Shown one piece after another: positions 44,068-55,097 of a DNA stretch of 64,000 nucleotides (the first letter of the stretch is position 1; each line of letters opens with the position of its first letter). This stretch comes from Edaphochlamys debaryana. Taxonomy: Eukaryota; Chlorophyta; Chlorophyceae; Chlamydomonadales. The notes below the pieces were generated by a model. The model was given only the letters and a program-made list of their open reading frames with translations, was not told where the DNA came from and searched no databases. The position numbers were made by a program, and so were the translations under genes. Location of the stretch: positions 868,001 to 932,000 of the forward strand of contig JAEHOE010000038.1 in assembly GCA_016858145.1 (NCBI GenBank), read 5' to 3'.

Positions 44068-44801
44068 TTTGGCCCCGGCTACGTAGAGAGCCGTGCTATC
44101 AATTTATATTACGACCTATACACACCAACTAAATTATGGTGTGCGCCAAGGGGGCTTCAAGGCATTTCAGCGCCGCGCCGATGCGCTTGCCGAAGCCTCG
44201 CGAAACAATTCGAAACACTTCCAGGCTCCGTCCGTGATGTCGCGACATGAGCACCTTGCACCATACATGTAGATGCTCCGTCGAGCGTGCACGCGGTAAG
44301 CCGCAGGTAGCGGGAAAAACTGTGCCGTTGTGACGGGCGAACAACGTCCGGCCGCGGCTGGGTCCAAGCAGCACCGGTGCACTCCCTGCTTACTGCTCAA
44401 TAACACGCACATGTAACGGCGATCAAAACCCCGGGCTTTGCCGACGGCGTGTGATTGAAGAGCGTAGCAACAGTCACGCCCCGTTCTGCGGCCCCGTCCC
44501 TCGGAGGGAGGCGTGGCTCCATCGAAGCCTGCATAGAAACGTCGTCCATTGGTACATTGCTTGGCTCTTTCACCAGCAAGCTGGCCCCGGTACGGTCGGG
44601 GCAATAAACACGAACTCGCGCCCGCTGTAAAACAAACACCTCTGTGACGCTCTCTGGTAGATAGTAATACGTCAACTCGAGCAGAGGTCTTGCGCTCACA
44701 CAGGGCGTGCCAGGGATTTGAGACCAGAGGACTCCGGCGCGCTGCAGCGCCGAATAGGCAACTATGAATCGCTCTTAGTACCACGCTGTTAGGACATCGC
44801 T
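44068..44801. promoter_or_regulatory. Bidirectional intergenic region: papain-fold gene and lectin receptor kinase 2
   Basis: These 734 bp separate divergent ATGs (44067 on minus, 44802 on plus). AT content is locally raised at 44098-44140. A long minus-strand open frame here lacks family resemblance and is not called. Confidence 0.55.
44102..44108 (-). promoter_or_regulatory. Possible TATA box for the papain-fold gene
   Basis: TATAAAT on the minus strand lies about 35-41 bp upstream of the start codon at 44067, in an AT-rich patch within GC-rich DNA. That spacing would give a very short 5' UTR, which lowers confidence. Confidence 0.35.
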
Positions 44802-47800
44802 ATGGCAAGGCGGCCCGAAGGCGTCGGCCAGCAGTCGACATTCCGCGTGGGCCAGCTGTGCTTGAAGCTCGCGCTGGTGGTGCTGGTTACAGCCCTGGCA
44901 CCATCAGGTATGCCACAGACCGGGCTCAGGTTGTCGTGTCGCTGGCTCATCCCAAACCTGACCCTCCTTGCAGCCGCTGAGCCAAATATCACCTTCAGCT
45001 ACAGCGGCGCAGCCTACATCCTGCTGCTGGATCCGCTGCCATTTGTGGAGGCTGTCGTAAGTCGCGCTTTCTAGTTCGACTCCGCGACGAACCCGGAGCC
45101 CCCGTGCCCTCGAGTGCAACCCCCCCGTGCGACCAGCGCCGCTGGACGGCTCGAGCCTCTGCCCCTTGGCCCGCCCAAAGCCTGCTCTCCCTTATCCTCG
45201 GGACAATACCCCATAGCAGAGCTGTTGTCTTTACCCCAGCCTCTCCGCAAACACGCACCGCCGTGTGCACTCACACAATACTCGCATTTGTTGCCATTGG
45301 ACTAGTTGGACACCCCCTCGCCCCCTTCGAACCCAACCACAGGCATCCTGCGCCCGGGATGGACTGCTCCCCACGCGGGGCTCGCTGCTGCCCATAGAGC
45401 TGCTGCCGACTAACTTCCTGCAGATTTACATAACTGACCGAAAGCTAGCAGAGGTGCGCATCGGGATCCGACTGCAACAGGGCACAGCCGGGGACGCATG
45501 ACCCTACGTCCGCCGCCCCGGCACGCGTAGTATACTACCGGCTGAGTTGTTTGTGCCAGGCCAACTCGCCCTTATTACCTTACAAGTAACGCGCTCGCCG
45601 GTCCCGCCTCTGCCGCCTGCAGAGCTTTCTGTTCGGAATCAGGGAGGTGGCGGCCGCTCGGGTCGCCGAGCAGCAGGGCTGGGAGATGTGGACGTGGGAC
45701 CAGGACCGCACGTGCCGCGCCTCCATGAATATCTGGGCGGGCACGGCTTCAGAGAACCAACTGCAGGTGCGGTTAGGTGCCTTGCCGGTTGCCACCAGTG
45801 CAGGCCATCTGGATGCTTCAGCCGCCCCGGCATTCGGGGGCTCTGGTTCAGTAGGTGCAGGGGCGCTGGTTTCGTAGGGTCTGCGGTCGGGGCTGCTAAG
45901 AGCGGCGGGGTCTGCCAGCGAAGCGCGCCTGGTTGTTCAAAACCTTATTATTACGGCCCGCAGCTCTCGTGGCGCTTTCCGGGGCTGCACGTGCTCACGC
46001 ATTGTCCGATGCCTGTCCCTAACAGACGGCAGACGTGCCGTGCTCGTGGCGGCTGGCGTACGTGTGTGTGGAAGCCTGGGCGGTGGAGGCCGCCGGTCTC
46101 AGCGTAAGCATCAACACCCTGGGCTGCCCCGTAGGGGGCTTTGTTGATCTGAGCTTGCGGGGCACTCACATCTGGCCCCGGGAGGTGTGTCAGCAGTGCT
46201 CAAGCGCGTCGACGGCGTAGCACCCCATGTCCCGTTGACCCACACACCCCCTCTTAATCTTCCTCACAGGCCGCACCATCCTGGCTGTCCTCCGCCCGGT
46301 CCGCGGCGCAGCAGCCCAGCCCCTACGCCCTGGGTCCGGGCGCCTCGGGGCTGGCGCTGCTGCGCTCTGACCTGGTCATCGGCGACCCGGCCCCGCCCCC
46401 CGACTGCGTCACCTTTGACGAGGCGGACGTGTTCTGGCGGGAGGGGCCCGTGGTCAGCGCCATGTACAGGCGAGCACGGGAGAGGACAGGGGGCCATGTG
46501 TAACGCTGCCTAGAGACAGCGGAGGGCGTGATTCCTGGAACGTCCCGGGGGGCAGGGGCAGGGCTTCGGAGGTCCGCCGTGGAGCCATGTCGGTTTCCCT
46601 GACAGACGAACTCCTGGCTGTCGCCTCCCAGGGGCGGCACGCACGACCTGTACGCGCTCAAGCCTCTGCACGAGGCCATGGCGGCCGCCGCCTGGCGCTC
46701 TCTGTCCGCCCCCGCCTCCATCGCCGGCTTTGTGGGGGTCTACCTGCCCGACCGGGACCAGGGCTCGGCGTGGGAGATGCACAACACCGTGACCGACGGA
46801 CGGGACTACGTGGTGCGGGTGGAGGTGAGCACTCGTACGACACACGTGCACGTGCACTGCACGCTGTACGGCACCCACTCAATCGTCCCTTCAGTTGCCG
46901 TACACGGTGCCGTGCACCACATTCTCCCTCCTCGCCTTCCTCCCCCAGGGCTGCTTCCGCGGTCCGGTGGTTGAGCGGCTGCTGCTGACGAGCCGCACGG
47001 GCCGGCGCTACCAGCTGGGCAGGGGCAGCTGCACCACCCGGTTCCGGGAGGACGCGCCGCCGGGGGGTTACCTGGCGGGGTTCGCAGGGGCGTACCTCAA
47101 CGCCTCCCTGTGGGCGCCGGGGGCGGACGGCGAGGTGGTCTTCATACGCCAGGTGGGGCCGGGGCCGGCAGGCGCGATGGGGCCGCATCAGCGTCCTGAG
47201 AAATCAAGGCGCAGGCACTGACGAGACCCCGCACCCCGCCCTCCCCTCCCTGCGCCCCCACCCGCATGCAGCTGCGACTGCTGTGGGCCGCGCCCGCGGG
47301 CAGCCCTCCCCCCGCCTACTCGGTCCGCCCGGTCCCCGCCATCGCCGGCCCCACCTGCCCGACGGCCCGGCCCACGGTCCGGAGCCTGCAGGGGCAGCAG
47401 CCGGGGGAGTGCGGCGCGGGCTCGGGCCGGGTGTGCCCCAGCAACCGCTGCTGCACGCCCCAGACGGTCTCCAGTGCCAATGGGTCCATGTTCTTCTGCG
47501 CGGTCGGGTCCATGGTGTGCCAGGTGCGTGCGTGCGTGCTCGTGGAGCAGACATAGCCAGGCGGCCCAGGCCTCATGACGGCGCAGTCCTGTCGCCGTAC
47601 AGCAGACTGGCGGTTGGGCTCTTGGCGTCTTGGGCTGGGAGGGGGCTACCTGTAGGGCACCCGGGCATTTCCCAGAGGCCGGTGCTGATGTCTTCGCCCC
47701 AACTGACCGCTTGCTGTACCCCGCTCCTGCAGGCCAACTTCTGCAACCCCGAGTACGGGCTCTGCGGGAAGGTCGGTGAGAAGCCCGCGACCCAGTTCGT

Positions 47801-50800
47801 GCACACGCCAGTGGTGGCGGGTGCAGAGGCGGACCCCGCCGTGTACATCATCAACACGGAGCAGCCCATGACGTACACAGCGGCCATGTACTACTGCAAG
47901 TGAGGCAGCCATCTGGGTCGGCGGGTGTTGTTGCTGCTGTTGGTTTTGCTGTTGTTAGTGGTGGTTTACTGGAGACTGTTGATGTGGGTTGGCTTCGGTC
48001 ATGTCTATGTGGGGCGGCCTTGGGCATGCGCTTACGTGCGCTCATTGTGGCCCTGGCGCATTCCCACCAGGCGCTCTTCGTACCTCGGCCTCACCTGGCG
48101 GCTGGTCTGGATTGCGGACGTCCTGCGCCTCTACACGTCACTGGACGTGCGGCGAAGGGCCTACATGAGCATGGCAGGGCGTGAGTCGTCGGGCCTCAGA
48201 GGGCTGTGTGGAGTGTCTTGGGATTCAGCAGTCAGTGCTGCCCTAGCCTGCAAACGAGTGAAACTGCATCGCCCATGTCCCCGCTTCCCCCACAGGGCGC
48301 CTGTGGATAAACATGCACAACAACTCGGACGGCCCCTACGCGTACCCCTGCATGCTGGGGGGCTTTGGCATCAGCGTCAGCCCCTCTGCCCACGCCTTTG
48401 TGCCGTATGGTTGCGACGCCCTGGCGCTGGCGATCTGCAAGGCGCAGCTGCCCCAGCCCCGCACAAACGCCCTACTCAACGTCTCTAAGAGCAGCGCTTG
48501 GGCCGCAGGAGAGCACCAGCTCTTCACCTCGAGCCAGATTGGCAGCGGGCCGCTGGGCCCGTCATGCCCGTTCTCTCTGGGCCTTGGCTCTGCCTCAGGC
48601 GGTTCAGGCGGGCTTCGTGGAGTTGGGTTTGGGAAGGTGACCTCAGACGCCAGCTCAATGATGGCGGAGGCTGTGTGGGCTGACAACAGCACGAATGTGG
48701 GGTCAGTGTCTGTGCTGGCGCCTCTCACCTCCATCTCCCTGAGCCTTGGGGTGGACTTGTTGAATGAGACCGAGTCCACGGAGCAACTCACTGGGCTGAG
48801 GCTGGAGCGTGCGGGCATGGAGGCAGAGACCGCTGGCGGCGGCAGCAGCGGCGGCTGGCACGCACTGGCCCTGGCGCCCGGCGAGACGGTGGTGGCGGTC
48901 AGCGGCTGTGCGGGCGGCTACGTGGAGCGGCTCGTCCTCCACACCAGCCAGGGCCGGCTGTGGACCGCGCCCTTCTCCTCCGTGTCCATGTGCAGCCTGC
49001 CCTTCCAGGAGAGCGCGCCGCCGGGGGCCTACCTGGTCGGGATGCAGGTGCGCGGGCGGAGGTTGGGGGGAACGCTGGTTGGCACAGGGTGGTTGGGTAG
49101 GCCCCGCAGAGGAGGATGGAGGTGCTCCTACGCCTCTTTATCTCGGCTGCCGTTTGCGGGCCAAAGCGCCTCAAGTGCCGCTGCCTCGTGTCACCCCGCA
49201 GGGCTACGTGGGGTACTACCTGGAGGCCCTCCAGCTCGTGTGGGGGTTGCCCACCGCCCCGGCACCCAGCGCTGCCGCGTCCCCGGACAGCGGCAGCAGC
49301 GGGTCTGGGGGCAGCGGCAACACGGGCGCGATCGTGGGCGGCGTGGTCGGCGGCGTGGTGGGGCTTGCGCTGGTAGCCGGCCTGGTGCTCGTGTTCCTCG
49401 TGTGGCGCCGCCGCCGTGGACCCAGCACCAGTGGCACCAGCTCCGCGGACAGCCTCAGCGCAACCCTTGACAAGGTGGCGCCTAGTGGCGGCGGCCCGCA
49501 GGCCGTGCCCGGCGATGTCCAGCAGGCCGAGTGCGGCGGCCCGGGGGCCAAGCCGCAGGTCGGGTCGCGCCAGTCGTCGCCGCCGGAGAGCACCAGTGAT
49601 AGGGCGGACACGATGCAGCTCAACACCGACCTGGCCCCTGGGACCGACGACGTGGTGCTGGTGAGCGTTCGGCGGGGGCTGGGCGCAAGCGTCCCCCCGC
49701 AGCTCAGCTCCCCTGCGATTTTGCAAGCTCGGGGAGGGGAGGGGGGACTGGTGCCGCTGGTGAGCAGTGATGTAGTTTATGTAAGCCCCCGCATCGTGCG
49801 AACTCCTGAGTGTACACCGGCCCCGGTGCCCTTCCCCTGCCGCATGCGACAGACGGTGGAGGGTGACGGCGGCTGCGCCGCTCCCGCGCCCAATGCGCCC
49901 TCTCCGCTGCTCCAGGGCCCCAACAGCCCCGCGCTCACGCCCTCGCGCACCCACCTCGAGCGCCTGGTGTCCAAGGGCCGGTGGGTCATGCAAACGCCCG
50001 AGACCTTGGCCGGCGGCCCCAGCAGCGCCGGGGGCGCCTCGGCCTCGACGCAGCAGCCGCGCGTCGATAGCTGCCTCGACTCGGGGCCCGGGAGCGTCGC
50101 GTCCGCGGCCGCGGTGGCGCGCGCGATGGACGTGGTCATGGTGCCCACCGACACTTCGCCGACCAGCTCCGACGCGGGCAGCTCCAGCGGCCTCGCCCGG
50201 CTGGTGCTGGGGATGGACGTGGTGGTGGACGAGGAGTCGATGCTGGGCAAGGGTGAGCGGAGTGGGGTGTCGTCAGTTTGGAGCGGGATGGGTGTCCGTG
50301 CCGTACATGGCCTGACCACACGTATCCTCGACCACCTCCCGAGCAGGCGCGTCGGGCGTGGTTCGCAAGGGCTACATGCAGACCAAGGACGGCCGGCGAA
50401 CGCCCGTGGCCGTCAAGCTGCTGGACCCCTCCACCGACATGCTGGCGGGCCTGCGCAACCTGGCGCACGAGGTGCACGTGCTGTCCAGGCTGGTGAGCAG
50501 CCGTGCTGTGCGTGCGCTGCGTGCGGCGCGCTCCATGGCGTGCGTCGCGTGGCGTGACGCCCAGGCGGACCCAGCCAGCGCAGCAGGAGCGTTGCCCCCG
50601 TGAGGCTGCGTTTATCCGACGCTTAAATGCCCGTGCAGGACCACCCCAACATCGTACGGCTGTACGGCGGGAGCCTGGCGCCCCCGCGGCCCTTCCTGGT
50701 GGAGGAGCTAATGAACACGCCGCTCAACGCAATCATCCATTGTGAGTTGTCCATTGTTATGAGCACATGTACGCCCTTGTTAGGCAGCATGTTTACTTCT

Positions 50801-52226
50801 CAGCAGCCCTGACCCCTGAGACTGAGACTCCTGCTTCCACTGTGAGGGCATGTCGTTTCTGTCCTGCGTGTGTCTCGATTAGCAGCGCCTACCACGTGAC
50901 CGGCCCAGCTCGCCGCATGATTGAGGGCCTGCTTCGATTGCTGAAGACCGTATTCTGTGATCCTTCTGCTCTTGGCCCGCAGCGCGACACAGGGATGGGC
51001 GCCACGTGTATGCGTACGGCCTGGCTGGCATCCTGCGCATGTCCCGGGACATTGCGGCGGTGAGCGAACGCAAACTCGAGCGAATCCCACTAGATTCTTG
51101 GCATGGATAGAAAACTGAACCCTCACTTCTTGCCTTCCCTCGTTCCGCGGCTACGCCCTGCCAATCACACCCCAGGGCCTGGCGTACCTGGTGAGCGGCG
51201 GGTCCTGGTCTGGGCGGGTCTGGGCGGGACCTTTCGAGCTCGGCCTCTCTGTCTACTGCCTTATTGCTGCCTCAACCCTGCCTCGCCGCGCCCCTCCCTC
51301 CGCCCCCGCCAGCACCCCACCGTGGTCCACCGCGACCTCAAGCCCGGGAACGTGCTGCTGGACGCAAACGGGGTGGTCAAGATCGCGGACTTTGGGCTGT
51401 CCAGGTGGGGCAGCCGGCAGGGGGAAGCGTCTCCCTTGCGCTCCAACTTGTTCGTGCCAAAGCCCATGTGCAAACACCTCCCTGACAAAGGCCCTGCCCC
51501 GGTCACCTGCCCGCAGGTTCAAGCAGAACACCACTCTGCTCACATCCAACCTGGAGGTCGGCACATCGGCATGTGAGTTCGGGGATTGCCTTCTCCGTCT
51601 GCTACTCTTTCCTTGCTCCTTTTCAGGCCAACGTGTCCCACCAGCCCAGTCCCAGCCTGACAGCCCCGCCCTCACCCCTCTCACCACCCTACCCGCTCCC
51701 CCCCCCAGACTGCCCCCCCGAGGTGTTCACGCCCACCGAGTCCAAGGTCACTGACCGCTGCGACGTCTACGCCCTGGGCTGCCTCATCTGCGAGCTCGTC
51801 ACGCGGCGGCGGCCGTGGGAGGGCACCCGCAACGCCGTGATCGGCTACCTGGTCGCCATCGAGCGCCGCCGCCCCGACCTGCCGGCCCCGGACGACCCGC
51901 TCTGCCCGCCCGCGCTGCGATCGCTCATCGAGCGCTGCTGGCGACACAACTCCGAGGAGCGGCCCTCGAGCGCAGAGATCCTCAAGCGACTCACACTGCT
52001 CCTGAACGAGCACACGACCAGCACGGCACAGCTGGGCAGCCGCCCGCACAGCCTCGTGGTCCCCACCCGGACTGGGAGCACCGTGGGGAGCAGCGGCATG
52101 GGCCTGGGCGTGGGCCTGGGAGGGTCTCGGATCGGGGCTCTGGCTATGGAGGCCGCGGGCCGGGTAGCAATGCTCGATGGGGGGGAGAACGGGGAGAAGG
52201 AGGGTGGGTCCGGCAGCGCGTGTTAG
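44802..52226 (+). CDS. Lectin receptor kinase 2 (two C-type-lectin-like and two jacalin-like regions, TM, TKL-like kinase), 1,512 aa
   Basis: Twenty exons: 44802-44907, 44974-45056, 45343-45453, 45623-45766, 46026-46184, 46270-46469, 46632-46824, 46949-47152, 47272-47523, 47733-47899, 48071-48180, 48296-49047, 49202-50252, 50347-50492, 50639-50741, 50983-51059, 51176-51190, 51313-51404, 51517-51572, 51709-52226; all phases fit. Signal peptide core LALVVLVTALA. First C-type-lectin-like region about 45-190 (WTWDQDRTCRASMNIWAG, DVPCSWRLAYVCVEA). Jacalin-like region about 240-415. Cys-rich linker (CPSNRCC). Second C-type-lectin-like region about 518-626 (AMYYCK, AGRRLWINMHNNSDG, LAICKA). Second jacalin-like region about 680-845. 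TM about 870-894. Kinase about 1172-1440 with LGKGASGVV, VAVK (Lys about 1201), HRDLKPGN (Asp about 1299) and DFG (Asp about 1317): catalytically complete and TKL/Raf-like. Inverted paralog of the gene at 24091-33444. Probable plasma-membrane sensor of glycans; the ligand is unknown. Confidence 0.9.
51176..51190 (+). other. 15-nt microexon (GLAYL) in lectin receptor kinase 2
   Basis: Flanked by CCCCAG and GTGAGC, it encodes the GLAYL segment just before [13 protein letters not shown]. Skipping it would keep the frame but remove the end of kinase helix E. The paralog has the same microexon at 25341-25327. Confidence 0.85.
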
Positions 52227-55097
52227 AGCAGAGGGTTTCGGAAGGACGGGGCCGGCGTGGGTGCTGTGTGCGAGAGGAGGGGGCTTGCGGTGGTGTTGGG
52301 GCGCAGGGAGCTGCGGCGGCCGTGCATGGCATCTGCATGGGATTGTGGCGTTGGGCAGTGCCGGTCATTACCTGCGGCCCTTGAGGGGGGTGCTTTCGTG
52401 GCGGAAGGTCTGCGCGCGTCGTTGGGCCGTGTCATGGCGGAGGCACGGCAACGGATGAAGCGGTGTATGCATAGGCATGCGAGCGCATGCCAGTGGCAAG
52501 GCAGCTATGCGGAGCATGGGCATGCACATGTACGGCACAGCACACGTGTCATCCGGGCGTCGTACAAGGGGGGCGCAGCACGGGGCTGCCAGGGGGCAAA
52601 GCATGCAGGCGTGGCCTGGGTGGCATGGGGAGGGACGGAGAGGCGAGAGCGGGTGTGGGTGTGAGTGTGGGGCGGGGTCTGCAGAGCGGCAGGGATCTGC
52701 AGAGCGCCTTGGAAGGTGAGGGGTGCCTTAGACAACTGGCGGCGGTGGCTGTCCCCTGAAGCGTTGCAGAAAGCGCAAAGGATGCGGTGCTTCGTTGTGT
52801 ACGAATGCCGCGGGGGTTGTGCATGTGTCATCATGCACGTGGCAGCGAGTACAGAATGTGTCGGTGTGTGCCTTTCATCATCTTTCATCGAGACACCGGT
52901 TTTGGTTGACCCAAGCGCAATTCATATGGCGACGCCCGCGTGTGAGCGGCCTCCCCAAAGCGTGATCGGAGTGTGGCTTTGCATGGATGGGCTCTTGATA
53001 GCGTGCTTTTCTGTGTGCTCTGTGTCCAGCGAGATCTTCTATGGAGTGAGCCTGGCAATCGGGCGTCCGCCTCCTGTGTGGGTTTCTTGTGATTGTGTTT
53101 TGGGGATGCGTGGCATTCCTGGTACTGGGCAAGAAAGTGTCCCGTTGTAATTACGTGGCTGAGGTCAGGTGGGTTACATCCGGAAACCGATTCACCTTGA
53201 AGGCGTTCCAGAGGGATTGGCGCAATGTGGGCTATCGTAGGCTAACCGCAGTGGTGTCAGGCAGTCCAGTCTGCGTCAGGCATGGCGAGGATGAGCTACG
53301 CTTGCCGATGGGTTTGGCAGCCACACGCTTTCGTGCTGTTGCGGGGGCTCGAACGGCCGTTCCAGCACTGCGGGACGTGGGGCGCTTGTGCGCCTGTGCC
53401 TGCGCCCGCGCTGTGCAAACCCTCTTTCCTTGAAAGACCGTTGACGGCTTTTCCTGGTGCTCCGCATGATGTGGTGTGGCAAGCGTGTGGCGTGCTGTAC
53501 TCCGCTGCGATGTGGCTTACGGCGGCACCCGCGTGGGGTGGTGGTGCGGGGCAGGATCAAGGCGGCGTACATGTGGGCATCGTCTGCGAATTCAGATTCT
53601 GCGTGTGGGCTTCTTGTTTGGCTTCTTCCCTTCTTGCACTGACCTCTGTCTGCAATCAGCTGAAGCAGTGATGCAGAGCGAAAGTGGTGACTGGCGACCG
53701 TGCCTTGCTGGTGGTGCGGAACAGGGGGCTTTGTTGGGCATCCGTCCACAAAAGCGCCTGCACAGTTTCACTGCGTTCCTTGCTTCTCTTGTCGGACGTA
53801 TTGTTGTATTGCTGATTCCTTAACAGCCTAAACCGGACGCGAATGGTGGGCCTTGAGAGGGCCGTGGCCAGCGTAAGGATGTGTGGGTGTGCCCCAAGCA
53901 TTGAGGGGGCGAGGCTTGGAGTAACTTGAAATCATTCGCTTGAAGGCGGTTGGGGGCTGCGGCAAGGCTGGGCTGAGCATGAGCGGGGGAGGAGGCCAAA
54001 AGCGATTCGGAAAGCTTGACGTGTCTTGAGGTGTTGTACGCTTGTACCTCATACAGGCAGCTCGCAGCTGGATAGGCAGCAGTCATGCTGTGGGGGTTGT
54101 GCACAGTGCGTGCATCCGCTACCGGTAGTCTGAACAGTGAGCTGATCTTGGGGTGCTTGGGGTGCACTTTGCTAATCTGTAGGCTTGTGGGGGTGCCGTC
54201 CATAGGCGGCATGGGCATTGAGGCTGGGCGCGGGCTGGGGGAGCGGGGCGCGCCAAAACGCACTGGAAGACTGGAGTATCTGCAATGTAAGCCGATCCTA
54301 GACAGCGGGGACTGCGGCGGAGGCGCGCAACCCGAAAGGGCAAGGTCTGCAGCTGCCTTGACATCCAAAAGCTGACACGCCAGCCTGTTCAAAGCGCCCC
54401 GCCCTCGGGCTGATCCCACGCCCTTATTGTGGGGGCCTCCAGGGGGTTCGAGGGGGGCCATCGGAGGGATCCATGCCCCGTCCTGCCGCGTCACGCGAGC
54501 GCAAATGCTCAATACCACAAGGCCCGACGGCCGGGCCGAAGGGCTTTGAGAGCTGCCACACATCCAATCTGTGACCCGGGTTCTGCGGGGGGGAGGGCCG
54601 TGTGCGCGGGGGGGAGGGGCGTTGGTAAGCCGGCGGGAGGTGAGGGAGCGCCGGAGCGGGGTTTGACGAGGTCAACGTGGCAAGAAGCCGCATCGTATAG
54701 GTGCCGCGCACGAGACGGGCATGCGCCGGAGTGGGGGCCGCGTCGCTCTGCCGGGGTAACCGTGCCGTGCACGTGCGGCCTGCACGGCAGCGGTCCGCGT
54801 CACTCCGAGAACCGAGAGCTGCCAAAGCACTACGAGTAGCCCCACAATACACTCGCGTCGGCGTAGGCCCGGCCTTTCGGAACGAGAATTGCCTGGAGAG
54901 AATTGCGCCGAGCGTGACGGTCGCCCGTTGCGCCTAAACAGACGCGCATAGCGTCTGCGTATCTAGATTGGCCCGCTAGACGTCTAGAAGCTTGTGCTTG
55001 TGCGCGCGAGGACTGCAATCCCTTCTCGGAAAAGCGCAAACCGAAAGCTGCGTGTGCTGCGAGACCCCCCCTTGCTTGCGCCTTACACCTCAAAGCG
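52227..55097. other. 3' flank of lectin receptor kinase 2 and spacer before the lipase-like gene
   Basis: G/T-rich sequence without coding signal follows the stop at 52226. The first TGTAA found is at 53146-53150, and the rest (53160-55097) shows no recognised gene. The promoter of the lipase-like gene must lie near its right end. Confidence 0.5.
53146..53150 (+). terminator. TGTAA poly(A) signal, lectin receptor kinase 2
   Basis: First plus-strand TGTAA found after the stop at 52226, giving a 3' UTR of about 0.93 kb. Confidence 0.45.

Noticed and set aside
44167..44784. 205-codon open frame on minus in the divergent promoter region
   Set aside because: No family resemblance, odd residue mix (Cys/Arg-rich), and it lies between two well-supported start codons.
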